Notes: generated from the sequence alone by a model not told the origin. A stretch of 64,000 bases of DNA from an uncultured Duncaniella sp. (GCA_910578515.1 CAJTQR010000004.1:62001-126000); one strand, 5' to 3'. Shown: positions 1 through 9,090, counted from the first letter of the stretch. Made by a program: numbers and translations.

Positions 1-1224
1 CCACAGGATGGACTGTTTGTGGCACGCGCATCTGACCCGCGCGGCGAATGGGAACTGACACAGATGGTGGAAGTGGCTAAATGGGAAGACCCTTGTCCGT
101 TCTGGGACGAGGATGGCAACGCATATCTCGCCCACAGCATCCACCGTGGCGGTCCTGCCATAATCCACCGCATGTCGGCCGACGGGTTAAGACTGCTCGA
201 CAACGGCAAGGTAGTGTATCACGACGAGGAGACCAATCCTATTCTCGAAGGACTGAAAATGGAGAAACGCGACGGTTGGTACTATATATTCGCCCCCGCA
301 GGTGGAGTGGAGAGCGGCTGGCAGACAGTGCTGAGGTCACGCGACATATTCGGTCCCTACGAGGCGCGCAGAGTTATGGAGGAGGGTGACAACGGTATCA
401 ACGGACCTCATCAGGGAGCACTCGTTGAGACGCAGACCGGCGAATGGTGGTTTATAAATTTCCAGTCAAAAGGTATCTACGGACGCGTCACCCATCTTCA
501 GCCCGCCAAATGGAGCAGTGACGGATGGATAATAATCGGTGAGGATAACAACGGCGACGGAATCGGCAATCCGGTGCTTACTTACCGCAAACCGGATGTG
601 GGTGCCACCTACCCCACAGTGATACCGCAGACATCCGATGAATTTCAAGACGCCACACCCGGCAAACAGTGGCAGTGGCAATCAAACCCAAGGGCCGAGT
701 GGTACTCTCTCTCCAGTCGTCCGGGCTACATGCGCCTGTATTCCATACCATGCCCTTCGGAGCACGGAAACCTTTACTATGCCGGCAATCTATATCTGCA
801 AAAGCTCCCGGCTCCTACATTCACAGCAGTGACATATCTTGAATCAAAATTCACAGCCGATGGAGAACGTGCCGGACTGATAATGATGGGAAACGAATAC
901 TCCTACATTGCTCTCATCGGCGGCAGCGACGGAAACCGCATTGCCGTCGTGAGGGGAAAATACGACAAGTTTGCCGTAGTCCCCGAGGAAGTCGCCTCAA
1001 TCCCTGTCGCCACTTCAAGCGTATGGCTGAAAGCTGAACTGCTTAATGACCATGAATGCGAATACTCCTACAGCACCGATGGCGTAACATATCACCGCCT
1101 CGGTGAGCCTTGTGCAGTGAAACCGGGGATGTGGATAGGTGCAAAAATCGGCATATTCTCATCATCGCCCAATGTGGTTGGCTCCGATGGATATGCCGAC
1201 TTCGATTATTTCAGGATAGAATAG
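1..1224 (+). CDS. Glycoside hydrolase family 43 protein (5' truncated by window edge)
   Basis: Probable secreted or periplasmic beta-xylosidase/arabinofuranosidase acting on plant arabinoxylan or pectin side chains. The frame is open to base 1, so the in-frame GTG at 19 is not the true start; the N-terminus, with the catalytic base Asp, lies outside the window. Visible GH43 features are the WEDPCPFWD block (pKa-modulating Asp region), ILEGLKMEKRDGWYYIF (general-acid Glu region) and NGPHQGALVET. After about residue 200 a second beta-sandwich of the GH43 C-terminal, concanavalin-like type follows and runs to the stop. It converges on the GH28 gene with only 20 bases between stops. Family membership is confident; substrate is inferred from the pectinase neighbour. 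Confidence 0.85.
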   Translation, partial: PQDGLFVARASDPRGEWELTQMVEVAKWEDPCPFWDEDGNAYLAHSIHRGGPAIIHRMSADGLRLLDNGKVVYHDEETNPILEGLKMEKRDGWYYIFAPAGGVESGWQTVLRSRDIFGPYEARRVMEEGDNGINGPHQGALVETQTGEWWFINFQSKGIYGRVTHLQPAKWSSDGWIIIGEDNNGDGIGNPVLTYRKPDVGATYPTVIPQTSDEFQDATPGKQWQWQSNPRAEWYSLSSRPGYMRLYSIPCPSEHGNLYYAGNLYLQKLPAPTFTAVTYLESKFTADGERAGLIMMGNEYSYIALIGGSDGNRIAVVRGKYDKFAVVPEEVASIPVATSSVWLKAELLNDHECEYSYSTDGVTYHRLGEPCAVKPGMWIGAKIGIFSSSPNVVGSDGYADFDYFRIE

Positions 1225-1244
1225 TTATTTTCCTGCAATCTGGA

Positions 1245-2666
1245 TTATTTTCTATTGGGGACCAGATTAACGTTCACCAACTTAACCTCAGCTGTCTTTT
1301 CATCTATCTCGGTAGCTTTCGAATCGTAGACTATAGTGGAATTGCTGATTGTGATGCCATGCACACACTGCAACCCTGCGATGCCGCTTGCGGCAATACC
1401 GATTCGCGCATTCCTGCACACCACATCCGAGATATTGATATCGGTAAATTCGGGCACCTTCTCCAACTTCTCAGGTTGTGCCACCGGCTCGTCATCCTTC
1501 ACACCCGCAGGGCGGTTGGCATAGTTGCATTCAAACACTATAGCCTGATGAGCTATATCGGTCATCATGATACCGCTGATGAAAATATCGCCGGTCTTGC
1601 CGCCGCGACCTATGGCGCTCTTGAAACGGAGACCGGTGTCGGTGCCTGAGAATGAGCAGTCGCGCACCACTATGCGTCGCATGCCGCAGATATCCTCACT
1701 GCCAATCACGAATCCACCATGGGCATGATAGACCGTGTTGTCCTGAATCAATATATCCTCACATCCGTTCACGAGAGCATCCTTCTTATACTCCCCGCTT
1801 TTCATGCAGAGACCGTCATCGCCGGCATCAACAATTGAATTAACGATTATAGCCTGATGGCAGTCGCTGAGGTCAATAGCATCGCCATTCTGAGCATTCC
1901 ACGGACATCTCACAGTGATACCGTCGATTATTATATTGCGGCTGTTGAAAGGATGCACATGAAATTTAGGCGCATTCTGGAAAGTGACACCTTGCAGGAA
2001 TATATTCTCGCAATTGTTGATTCTGAAAATATCATTACGCTTTCCCTCCTGCTTCTCGGGGGTAGGAGCAATGTCGGGATAGCCCGATTTCAATTCCCAC
2101 GGATACCACAGAGAGCCATCCTGGCGCTCCACTCCGCCCATATCCTTGAAGCGGCGCCACTCCACATCGCTGACTTTTCCACGCTTCACCGGACGCCACT
2201 GGGCACCGTTTCCATCTATCGTACCCTCGCCGGTGATGCTGATATTCTTGCAACGCTGCGCACGTATGCATGCCAGCACTCTGTTGGCTTTGGGATTCGG
2301 GTCAATATAAAGGCTCTTGTCTGGAGAGAAAAATATCACAGCATTACGCTCCAGATGCAGGTCTATATTGCTCTTCAGCTCTATCGGACCTGTGAGCCAT
2401 ACACCCTGCGGCACTATCAGATGCCCCCCGCCTTTGGCTTCGAGAGCGGCAATAGCAGCGGCGAAAGCATCGGTGTTGAGAGTCACGGCATCACCCTTCC
2501 CGCCGAAATCGCGTATTGATACTTTATGCTCGGGAATTGAGAATGTGATTACCTTCTTCACCTCCACAGGCATATCATGATAATAGTGGTCGTAATCGCC
2601 TGCTTTTACTGAGAACGAAACCGACAGAAGCAATGCGAGGAGGGTCGATGACAATAGTTTTTTCAT
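1245..2666 (-). CDS. Glycoside hydrolase family 28 (polygalacturonase-like pectinase)
   Basis: Secreted right-handed beta-helix enzyme expected to cleave alpha-1,4-galacturonosyl or rhamnogalacturonan linkages in pectin. A signal peptide covers about residues 1-22 (MKKLLSSTLLALLLSVSFSV, then KAG). The DFGGKGDA block near residue 53 is the usual pectate-fold entry. GH28 active-site blocks are all present: N260-G-D262, D283-D284, H316-G in a HAHGG variant of GHG, and R347-F-K349. The length of 473 aa is normal for Bacteroidetes members. It lies convergent with the GH43 gene, so the pair probably forms the edge of a pectin/hemicellulose utilization locus extending to the left. Exact specificity cannot be told from sequence alone. 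Confidence 0.9.
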   Translation of the reverse strand: MKKLLSSTLLALLLSVSFSVKAGDYDHYYHDMPVEVKKVITFSIPEHKVSIRDFGGKGDAVTLNTDAFAAAIAALEAKGGGHLIVPQGVWLTGPIELKSNIDLHLERNAVIFFSPDKSLYIDPNPKANRVLACIRAQRCKNISITGEGTIDGNGAQWRPVKRGKVSDVEWRRFKDMGGVERQDGSLWYPWELKSGYPDIAPTPEKQEGKRNDIFRINNCENIFLQGVTFQNAPKFHVHPFNSRNIIIDGITVRCPWNAQNGDAIDLSDCHQAIIVNSIVDAGDDGLCMKSGEYKKDALVNGCEDILIQDNTVYHAHGGFVIGSEDICGMRRIVVRDCSFSGTDTGLRFKSAIGRGGKTGDIFISGIMMTDIAHQAIVFECNYANRPAGVKDDEPVAQPEKLEKVPEFTDINISDVVCRNARIGIAASGIAGLQCVHGITISNSTIVYDSKATEIDEKTAEVKLVNVNLVPNRK

Positions 2667-2849
2667 GAATTGATTCAGTTGATAATGATTTGGTTAGTGA
2701 TGTTAGTTACACGCCACGTTGAAACATGACCAAAATATTCCGCTAAATTAACGGAAAAGAAGCTCAGTTCCTTAAAATCAACACATATTATTTTGTTAAA
2801 ATTTCCAAAAACCACTATTCAACAAAGCAATAGCACTCCAATATACAAA

Positions 2850-3719
2850 TCATTTGAATGAGAGAATCATTTCAAATTGTTTTCCTGAGAGGGGGATATT
2901 GTTCTTATTCAGGAAAGCTGCGAGGGAACTGCAGTGAGGTGGGATGTTAAGGACCTTGATAATATCTGATTGCGTATGGGTTATCATTTCCCGGAGCAAG
3001 CGTGTACCGATTTTTTGCCGGCGGAAATCGCGGTCCACTGCAATCTGGCTCAAATCGCCGGTCAGGGGGTCAAATACACAATATCCCACAATCTTACCGT
3101 CAAGAATTGCCCCTAAGCATTCCAAACCGACGCTTCCCCGAATGATGGAATCCATACTATTCTGCCAAGAGGGAGAGAAATCCCAAAAGCCGTTGAGCTC
3201 CAAAATCTGTCCTATGGAAATCGGGCAGATTTTTATTTGTAACAGTTGCGAATCGCCGACCGGAGATGCCACCACCTCCCGACACTGACGGAAACAGTCA
3301 AATTCACGAGTGATTTCAAAGCCCAATTTGCGATAGACTGAGATAGCTTTTTCATTATTCTGCAACACTTCCAAAAGATATTGCTCTATGCCGGCACTTT
3401 TCAGATACGGCATGGAATAATTGAAAATTTCCTTTGCCAGCCCCTTGCCACGATACTCCATCACGGTCCCCGTGCCCGTATCGTAAGCAGTGGAAATACC
3501 GTTGAAGGTACCGACACCATTCAATGTGAACGCCACTATTTCATCCTCCTCATCGAAAGCCGCGAATGAAAGGCGGGGTGTGTAGCCGCGTCTATTCAAC
3601 ATAGCCCTGACCTCCGACTTCTCAAAGTGGATATCATAATCGGAGAACGCCCTTTCAAAGCCTTGAAACAATGTATCAAAATCTGTATTCTCTAAATTTC
3701 TTATTTCCATCTCATTCAA
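2850..3719 (-). CDS. Tandem GNAT-family N-acetyltransferase
   Basis: Cytoplasmic acetyl-CoA-dependent acyltransferase with two GNAT folds in one chain. The first covers roughly residues 1-150, with the acetyl-CoA loop in EYRGKGLAKEIF and the typical YRKLGFE strand near 132. The second covers about 150-289, with DRDFRRQKIGTRLL as its pyrophosphate loop. Only the second copy has a weaker C-terminal part (LNKNNIPLSGKQFEMIL). Two-domain GNATs of this kind often keep one active and one degenerate site. Substrate is unknown and the neighbours give no hint. A minus-strand -7-like element (TAATTTTG) lies just upstream, back to back with the promoter of the next gene. Confidence 0.8.
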   Translation of the reverse strand: MNEMEIRNLENTDFDTLFQGFERAFSDYDIHFEKSEVRAMLNRRGYTPRLSFAAFDEEDEIVAFTLNGVGTFNGISTAYDTGTGTVMEYRGKGLAKEIFNYSMPYLKSAGIEQYLLEVLQNNEKAISVYRKLGFEITREFDCFRQCREVVASPVGDSQLLQIKICPISIGQILELNGFWDFSPSWQNSMDSIIRGSVGLECLGAILDGKIVGYCVFDPLTGDLSQIAVDRDFRRQKIGTRLLREMITHTQSDIIKVLNIPPHCSSLAAFLNKNNIPLSGKQFEMILSFK

Positions 3720-3740
3720 TGAACTGATTTAAACTTTTCA

Positions 3741-3748
3741 CAAAATTA
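3741..3748 (-). promoter_or_regulatory. Bacteroidetes -7 element for the tandem GNAT gene
   Basis: The minus strand reads TAATTTTG, matching TAnnTTTG, 22 bases before the start codon at 3719. No clear -33 TTG is visible. Confidence 0.45.
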
Positions 3749-3793
3749 ATTATAAATTGACATTATCGCACCTTTTTGGGGATATGCCGTGTG

Positions 3794-3802
3794 TATCTTT
3801 GC
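3794..3802 (+). promoter_or_regulatory. Bacteroidetes -7 promoter element (TATCTTTGC)
   Basis: A perfect match to TAnnTTTGC lies 32 bases before the ATG at 3835. A TTTTTGG stretch upstream is closer (15 bases) than the usual 19-21, so the -33 box is uncertain. Confidence 0.7.
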
Positions 3803-3834
3803 ATTATTAATTAACCACACAGAAAAAAATCGCT

Positions 3835-4395
3835 ATGAAAACAACAACTTCGAAAAAGGGAAAGAGAATAACTGAAAAAAGATATGATATTTCAGTCAAG
3901 GCATACAATGACTTCACATCGCGCATACGGTCAGTCTTAGCAACCGATAAGATAGCTTGCGAGCAGGTATTGCAGCTGCTTGAGGCAAGCGTGGGACATG
4001 GCGACAAGACAATCAACATCGACGATTGCTCCATCAAAGCACAAATAGCATTCTCAATGATAAAGCTGGAAATCGAAAAGGCAATCAAGCGTTCAAAAAC
4101 AGCACGCGAAAGAGCCGGCAGAAAAAAAGCGACCGCCACTGCTGAAGCCGCCACCGCAACTCCTCCCCTGACAATGCCTGAAAAGGAGAAGACCGAACAA
4201 GACAATGCCGCCAAGAATCTGACGTCCCCCTCACCCGAAGTGGAGGCAACACCCGAAGTGGAGGCAGCGCCCGAATCAACGCCATACCTTTCACGACGTG
4301 AACGACGCAAGAGAAGCTGGCGCGAATTCCGTCTGCGCAAAAAGGCAGCCAAGAAAGAAATACGTGAGCAGCGCGAAAAACAGATGCAACAATAA
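3835..4395 (+). CDS. Hypothetical basic/low-complexity protein
   Basis: I do not recognise this 186-aa protein. Residues 1-85 look folded and helical (KRYDISVKAYNDFTSRIRSVLATDKIACEQVLQLLEA). Residues 90-145 are an Ala/Thr/Pro/Glu-rich linker with a short repeat, EVEATPEVEAAPE. Residues 148-186 are strongly basic (RRERRKRSWREFRLRKKAA and onward), which suggests nucleic-acid or ribosome binding. There is no signal peptide or membrane segment. A perfect -7 promoter element sits 32 bases upstream, which supports this strand over the long antisense frame. It is monocistronic, between a divergent GNAT gene and a convergent phosphatase gene. Confidence 0.7.
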   Translation: MKTTTSKKGKRITEKRYDISVKAYNDFTSRIRSVLATDKIACEQVLQLLEASVGHGDKTINIDDCSIKAQIAFSMIKLEIEKAIKRSKTARERAGRKKATATAEAATATPPLTMPEKEKTEQDNAAKNLTSPSPEVEATPEVEAAPESTPYLSRRERRKRSWREFRLRKKAAKKEIREQREKQMQQ

Positions 4396-4483
4396 GAGGC
4401 AATCGTCACCACTGTACAATTACCTCCTATCAAATTTAAATCAAATTACTTAAGAACCGGTCAAATCAAAATCAGACAGCACC

Positions 4484-5782
4484 TCAGGGGATAGCTTCGT
4501 AAGCCTGGAGAGCCGCTTCGAAACGGTCGGCCACATCCGACAATTTATAGAGACCGTCGGCATTCTTTTCAAGTCCTTTCAACGAAAGCGGATAAATCAT
4601 AGGCGGATTGTCAAGGTCGAGCAGTTCCATGCCACGCAACTGGTCGATGGACTGATAGACCAGATTTATGTCGGCATACTCCTCACCGTCAGGTCCTACG
4701 AATTTCTCAATCACAAGCTTTGACCCGATAGGAGTTTTCTTCTCTATGGCATTGGGCACCTCATATTCCTCAACGCCAAGCGCTGTAGCCACGCTTGAAA
4801 GGTTGCTGTCGTGCCCTACAAGGAAAGTAAACTTACGGTCGGGAGAACGCAGCTCATCATACATGTACTGTATGAGTGGACGCGCCACATTCACCGCCAC
4901 AATCGGAGCTGTGAAAAGCACATCCTGATAAGTATCTTTGATGTGTGCTATGCGGCTCCACTGGTCACGTGTGAGCTTATGTCCAAACCCGGCTTTGATA
5001 CTGTCAGGTTCCTCGTAATACTGAAGTATGAAGGCATCGCTGGCTGAATTAAGTTCCTTTAGTGCCGAACCGGCTTTCATGGATGGTTCCTGCCACTTTT
5101 CGAGAACTATCTCCGTGTTGTAATTGTCAAACGCCTTTAACTTCGGGTCGTTTGCCTTGCCCATAGGTGACTCATCCACATCCATCACCTCGGTAATCAG
5201 CGCATAGTCGGGAGCTATCTCTTCATTGATACCCACTATACCCTTATCACCGCCCATGGCGTTGATTTGCCTCATTGCCTCCGCCACAAATTCCGGGCTG
5301 ACCTTGGTGAGCTGGGGATTGAACAGCGGGTCCATCTTGCTGGGTGTATAGCGGTGATTCACTGTAATGCCACCCACCGGCATGAATCCGGATGAAAAAT
5401 ACTGTGCGGTAGCGATGCAGCGCTGCATTGAGTTGGCTATCACATTGAGGTCATCGGCGGTGGGGACATAGTTCTCAGGAAACAGTCCTGCATCCACAGC
5501 CCATTTGCGGAAATATTGTCCCATCATGGTCTCAAGCGCTCCGCCGCGCGAAGTCAGCTCGCTCTTCCCGGCGCTCCACTTGTGCCATTCATGCGGAGTC
5601 ATGCGCCCGAGGTCGCTCTTGCTGTCGGAAAGTGGCGACCGGATGTTGTGACGGCTCAGCACCACCGCCTCTTTCAATTTATATTTATCCTTGAATTCCT
5701 GACTGCGCTGCGCCTGAGCGAAACCCGTCACCGGCACACCAACCATGATGAGAGCGAACAGAGATGTGAGTAGACCTTTCAT
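4484..5782 (-). CDS. Secreted histidine-type acid phosphatase (histidine phosphatase clade 2)
   Basis: Phosphomonoesterase exported by a signal peptide (residues 1-22, ending GFAQA), probably periplasmic. It is related to glucose-1-phosphatase, phytase and multiple-inositol-polyphosphate phosphatases. The phosphohistidine motif is R44-H45-N-I-R48-S-P50, a variant of RHGxRxP with Asn in place of Gly. A third Arg follows at R121 (MQRCIATAQYF), and the proton-donor block is H324-D325 in VGHDSNLSSVATAL. The length of 432 aa is normal. It probably scavenges phosphate or sugar/inositol phosphates from host or diet; the real substrate is unknown. The gene stands alone, divergent from the lipoprotein/deacylase pair. 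Confidence 0.85.
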   Translation of the reverse strand: MKGLLTSLFALIMVGVPVTGFAQAQRSQEFKDKYKLKEAVVLSRHNIRSPLSDSKSDLGRMTPHEWHKWSAGKSELTSRGGALETMMGQYFRKWAVDAGLFPENYVPTADDLNVIANSMQRCIATAQYFSSGFMPVGGITVNHRYTPSKMDPLFNPQLTKVSPEFVAEAMRQINAMGGDKGIVGINEEIAPDYALITEVMDVDESPMGKANDPKLKAFDNYNTEIVLEKWQEPSMKAGSALKELNSASDAFILQYYEEPDSIKAGFGHKLTRDQWSRIAHIKDTYQDVLFTAPIVAVNVARPLIQYMYDELRSPDRKFTFLVGHDSNLSSVATALGVEEYEVPNAIEKKTPIGSKLVIEKFVGPDGEEYADINLVYQSIDQLRGMELLDLDNPPMIYPLSLKGLEKNADGLYKLSDVADRFEAALQAYEAIP

Positions 5783-5941
5783 GTCGATACTTTAATTTAA
5801 GACTTGTTATTATATAGATTGTATATATTTAGTTAACATTCCCCCTATTTATTGGTTCGGCAGAAAAAGGATGAAAAAATATGTTATACAGCATGGTGAT
5901 AATTTAACTATTTTTAGACCTATGATTCTAAATAATTCATT

Positions 5942-5950
5942 TATCTTTGC
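5942..5950 (+). promoter_or_regulatory. Bacteroidetes -7 promoter element (TATCTTTGC)
   Basis: Perfect TAnnTTTGC 41 bases before the lipoprotein ATG at 5992. It probably drives the two-gene lipoprotein/deacylase unit. Confidence 0.7.
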
Positions 5951-5991
5951 GAACAGATAATTAACCGTCAACGTCGTTAAAAAACACATAA

Positions 5992-6939
5992 ATGCAGGTA
6001 AAAAAGAAATTGTCAGGCACACTTTATGTGCCCATCCTTATATTCATCGTAACACTTATCACAGGATGCAACAATGACGTGTTTATTGACCGCCCTGAGA
6101 TAAGCGTCAGTGCAAAAAACATAAAAGTCGGAGAGAGCACCACAATAACGACAAACGTAGAGTTGACCTCCCAACCATATATGTCAATCTATTACAATTA
6201 TGGTAAAAACGATGAAATAATGCTTTTCAATGGGAGCGCGCATAACTACTCTGACGAGTTCCTCGCGATTGATGTTAATATTAATGCCGAGGATAACAGT
6301 CTCACTATGTCTGTAAACAAAAACTATTACCCAAATGACCTGAAGGTGATTTTCTATACCGAAGGGGAATCCGGATTTAATGTTTCCATCAATATAGTAT
6401 CCACCACCCCTGCAAACTTCAAACCCGGGAAAATAGAGTACACACTGGATTCCTGGTACGCAGAAATCGAGACATTCACACAAACAGAACGAAACGTTAC
6501 CTATATAAACAATTCAGGTTCTTCTAGTTCAGTCCCGATAATCTCTGCCGGAGAGACATTTAAACAAGTAGGAAGATTCAGACCCGACAATCCGATTTAT
6601 GGGATATTTCTTGCTGAAGACTCATACCAGGTGGAAGTTGCAGCTTTTGATAATCGACAGTGGCCGATAATGACTAACCAGACAGCGACATACAATTTCC
6701 GTACCGAGAATCAGACATTCACTATCGATGCCTATCCCCTTGAAGTCTCAACTTCAACCATAGTGGATGTTAAATCCGGCTCTACCTTAAAATACAAAGT
6801 AGATGTGGACGTTGAGGTTTGTGCCATACGCTACAAACTGCCAATCTATAACGATAAAGGGGTTCATTTCGACTTAACAGGCGAGTTAAGGATAAGCGTA
6901 CCGAAAAAGTACAAGATTCAATACAACATCACAGATTGA
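5992..6939 (+). CDS. Uncharacterised lipoprotein
   Basis: A 315-aa lipoprotein: an N-terminal hydrophobic stretch (about residues 8-24) ends in the lipobox LITGC, with Cys as the lipidated residue. The rest is beta-rich with many N, S, T and Y residues and no motif I recognise; DRPEISVSAKNIKVGESTTI resembles the start of an Ig-like or BACON-type beta-sandwich. It lies 22 bases upstream of, and on the same strand as, a PagL-like outer-membrane enzyme, so the two are probably co-transcribed and may work together at the envelope. Function unknown. The absence of a clear D/E-rich export signal after the Cys leaves inner or outer face undecided. Confidence 0.75.
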   Translation: MQVKKKLSGTLYVPILIFIVTLITGCNNDVFIDRPEISVSAKNIKVGESTTITTNVELTSQPYMSIYYNYGKNDEIMLFNGSAHNYSDEFLAIDVNINAEDNSLTMSVNKNYYPNDLKVIFYTEGESGFNVSINIVSTTPANFKPGKIEYTLDSWYAEIETFTQTERNVTYINNSGSSSSVPIISAGETFKQVGRFRPDNPIYGIFLAEDSYQVEVAAFDNRQWPIMTNQTATYNFRTENQTFTIDAYPLEVSTSTIVDVKSGSTLKYKVDVDVEVCAIRYKLPIYNDKGVHFDLTGELRISVPKKYKIQYNITD

Positions 6940-6961
6940 AAATGTAATCCAAATCTACATC

Positions 6962-8161
6962 ATGAAGCGTAATATATTCATCACCATATTGTCAGGATTC
7001 CTGATGCTTCCGTCAACCATGGCTGCGGAAACAGACGGTAACAGTGGTTCCGGGTCACCACTCACGGCACATACCATCGGATTCGAACTCCGTCCGGCAT
7101 GGGTTCCACCAACCAATTCCTACCTCAGAAGAGAATATCCGGAGGACCCTAACATATCATCGACCGTGAGTCCTCACCTGCGGTATTCCTTCAAATTCAG
7201 CCCCGACACCAAGGAGGGCGCATTTTATCCCCATACATATCAGGGAATAGGTCTCTCGTATACCCAGTTTTTTGAAGACACCGACTTAGGTCACCCCGTG
7301 ACTCTCTATCTGTTCCAAGGCTCCCGCATAGCATCGCTGTCACAGCGTCTGTCGCTGGACTATGAGTGGAACTTCGGAGCTTCAGCCGGATGGAAAAAAT
7401 CGCATCCGCTCGACCCTTATCCTCTCAAACCTGTGGGCTCAAATGTAAATGCCTACATAAATCTCTCGTTCCTGCTATCCTACAAGATTGACCGCCGCTG
7501 GACTTTTACTGCCGGTGTGGAAGGCACACACTACTCCAACGGCAACACCCATCTTCCCAACTCAGGCATAAACACTCTGGGTGGACGCATCGGTATGGCA
7601 TACAGATTCGGAGATGACAAGTCGGAAATGCGCCCCGAAATCAAGCCGGACTTCAAACGCGGCATGGGATATGACCTCACGGTATATGGTGCCACCCGTC
7701 AACGCATATTCTACGAATATCCCGACAGCGAAGGGGAGTATATCCCCGGCTCATTCGGAGTGGTGGGGCTCAATTTCGCCCCGATGTACGCTTTCAACCG
7801 CTATTTGCGTGCCGGAATCTCAGCTGATTTCCAGTATGATGAAAGTGCAAATATCGCGAAGTATCATGTGCCCGGCACTTATGATGAGGATATAAAATTC
7901 TACCGTCAGAAATTCAAAGACCGCTTCTCAGCGGGTCTCTCCCTCCACGCCGAGCTTACCATGCCTATATTCAGCATCAATGTCGGTATCGGACGCAACC
8001 TCATTGCCGACGGTCGTGACACAGAAATCACCTATCAGACACTTGCCCTCAAAGCCTATATAATAAAAGGTGCATATCTTCAGGCCGGCTACCAGCTGCG
8101 CGACTTCCACCACCCCAACAACCTGATGCTCGGAGTTGGCTATACTTTCGGCACCCGGTGA
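6962..8161 (+). CDS. PagL-like acyloxyacyl hydrolase (lipid A 3-O-deacylase family) candidate
   Basis: Predicted outer-membrane beta-barrel with a signal peptide (residues 1-21, TMAA). The central part contains E188-G-T-H190-Y-S192-N-G-N followed by PNSGINTLGGRIG, matching the His-x-Ser active-site strand of the PagL/acyloxyacyl hydrolase family as annotated in Bacteroidetes. The second half (residues 225-399) repeats barrel-like strands and ends in YTFGTR, with Phe near the C-terminus as in barrel proteins, so the protein is about twice the size of enteric PagL. It would remodel lipid A acyl chains. It follows a lipoprotein gene in an apparent operon. The reaction is inferred from the motif, not shown. 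Confidence 0.7.
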   Translation: MKRNIFITILSGFLMLPSTMAAETDGNSGSGSPLTAHTIGFELRPAWVPPTNSYLRREYPEDPNISSTVSPHLRYSFKFSPDTKEGAFYPHTYQGIGLSYTQFFEDTDLGHPVTLYLFQGSRIASLSQRLSLDYEWNFGASAGWKKSHPLDPYPLKPVGSNVNAYINLSFLLSYKIDRRWTFTAGVEGTHYSNGNTHLPNSGINTLGGRIGMAYRFGDDKSEMRPEIKPDFKRGMGYDLTVYGATRQRIFYEYPDSEGEYIPGSFGVVGLNFAPMYAFNRYLRAGISADFQYDESANIAKYHVPGTYDEDIKFYRQKFKDRFSAGLSLHAELTMPIFSINVGIGRNLIADGRDTEITYQTLALKAYIIKGAYLQAGYQLRDFHHPNNLMLGVGYTFGTR

Positions 8162-8206
8162 CCGTGAGGCATGCTGTGACCGACCAATCACCAATCAATA
8201 TTCGCT

Positions 8207-8256
8207 AAAAAAGATTCGGAGCGCATACCCAGACACTCGTCTGAGCATGCGCTCCG
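8207..8256 (-). terminator. Intrinsic terminator of the M48 protease gene
   Basis: A perfect 10-bp stem (8217-8226 with 8247-8256) encloses a second helix, CAGAC/GTCTG (8230-8234, 8239-8243). On the minus strand it is followed by a T6 tract (8207-8212). It lies between convergent gene ends. Confidence 0.8.
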
Positions 8257-8286
8257 CTCATTAACTAACAATGATAATTATAAATC

Positions 8287-9090
8287 TTACTTGGCGCTTT
8301 CAGGCTTTTCCACACCTTCGTCAGTGGCACGCTTCTCCATGCGCTGGATGCGGGCATCAAGGTCGGGGTGAGTTGAGAAAAGCTGATTGAGCTTGCTTGA
8401 TTTCTTAGCGCCGGCTTCTTCCTGAAGTGATTTAAGCTTCTTGAATGAGAGAGCCATTGACCAAGGATTCTTACCGTTTTTCTTAAGGAATTCATAGCCA
8501 TAATCGTCAGCCTCACGTTCCTGTTTCTGTGAATAGGTGGCACCTGCGAGAGCCTCGCCGAGGTCACCGAGCTGAGAGTCGGTAAGCGCTGCGGCAGTAC
8601 CGTTGCTTGATGCTATACCGTCGCGCAGAGCTGAGGTAAGAAGAGCCTGACGGAAACCTTTCTTGGAGTCCTTGTGAGCCACGTGACCGATTTCATGACC
8701 AATCACACCGAGAAGTTCCTCGTCAGTCATGATATCCATGAGCGATGAGAACACACGCACACTACCGTCGGCACATGCGAAAGCGTTCACGTCAATCACA
8801 TAGTACACCTTGAAATTCAAAGGTATACCCTCTACTGAGGTGAGACCTTCGGTAAGTTTATTGAGACGAATGGTGTAAGGGTCCTCGGGACCGGTAACCT
8901 GATTGTGGGTATCCATCCAATCGATGTACTCCTTCACATAAGCAGCCATCTGGTCGTCGGTAAGAGTCACTGCCTGAGCTGTCTTTTTCACGGCGTTAGC
9001 AGCTTTTTTCAGGTTAAACTGAGCCATTGCGGGTATTGCGGCAAACAGGCAGAGTCCCGCTACTAAAACTTTCAGAAAATTGTTTTTCAT
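8287..9090 (-). CDS. Exported M48-family metalloprotease
   Basis: Zinc endopeptidase of the Ste24/HtpX/BepA-like M48 family, expected in the periplasm, where such proteins take part in envelope protein quality control. A signal peptide ends AMAQ at residue 24. The metal site is H132-E133-I-G-H136 with the third ligand in the EREADDYG block (about E193). The STHPDLDARIQRME block near the C-terminus is typical of the family. At 267 aa it has no transmembrane helix beyond the signal and no TPR domain, unlike E. coli BepA. It is a single gene with its own terminator. Confidence 0.88.
   Translation of the reverse strand: MKNNFLKVLVAGLCLFAAIPAMAQFNLKKAANAVKKTAQAVTLTDDQMAAYVKEYIDWMDTHNQVTGPEDPYTIRLNKLTEGLTSVEGIPLNFKVYYVIDVNAFACADGSVRVFSSLMDIMTDEELLGVIGHEIGHVAHKDSKKGFRQALLTSALRDGIASSNGTAAALTDSQLGDLGEALAGATYSQKQEREADDYGYEFLKKNGKNPWSMALSFKKLKSLQEEAGAKKSSKLNQLFSTHPDLDARIQRMEKRATDEGVEKPESAK

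Noticed and set aside
1110..1649. A 179-aa plus-strand frame overlapping the GH28 gene
   Set aside because: It is antisense to a well-supported GH28 gene with all catalytic motifs.
3807..4433. A 208-aa open frame on the minus strand opposite the basic hypothetical gene
   Set aside because: It is Cys/Arg/Phe-rich in the manner of an antisense shadow, has no promoter motif, and the plus-strand frame has a perfect -7 element and plausible start.
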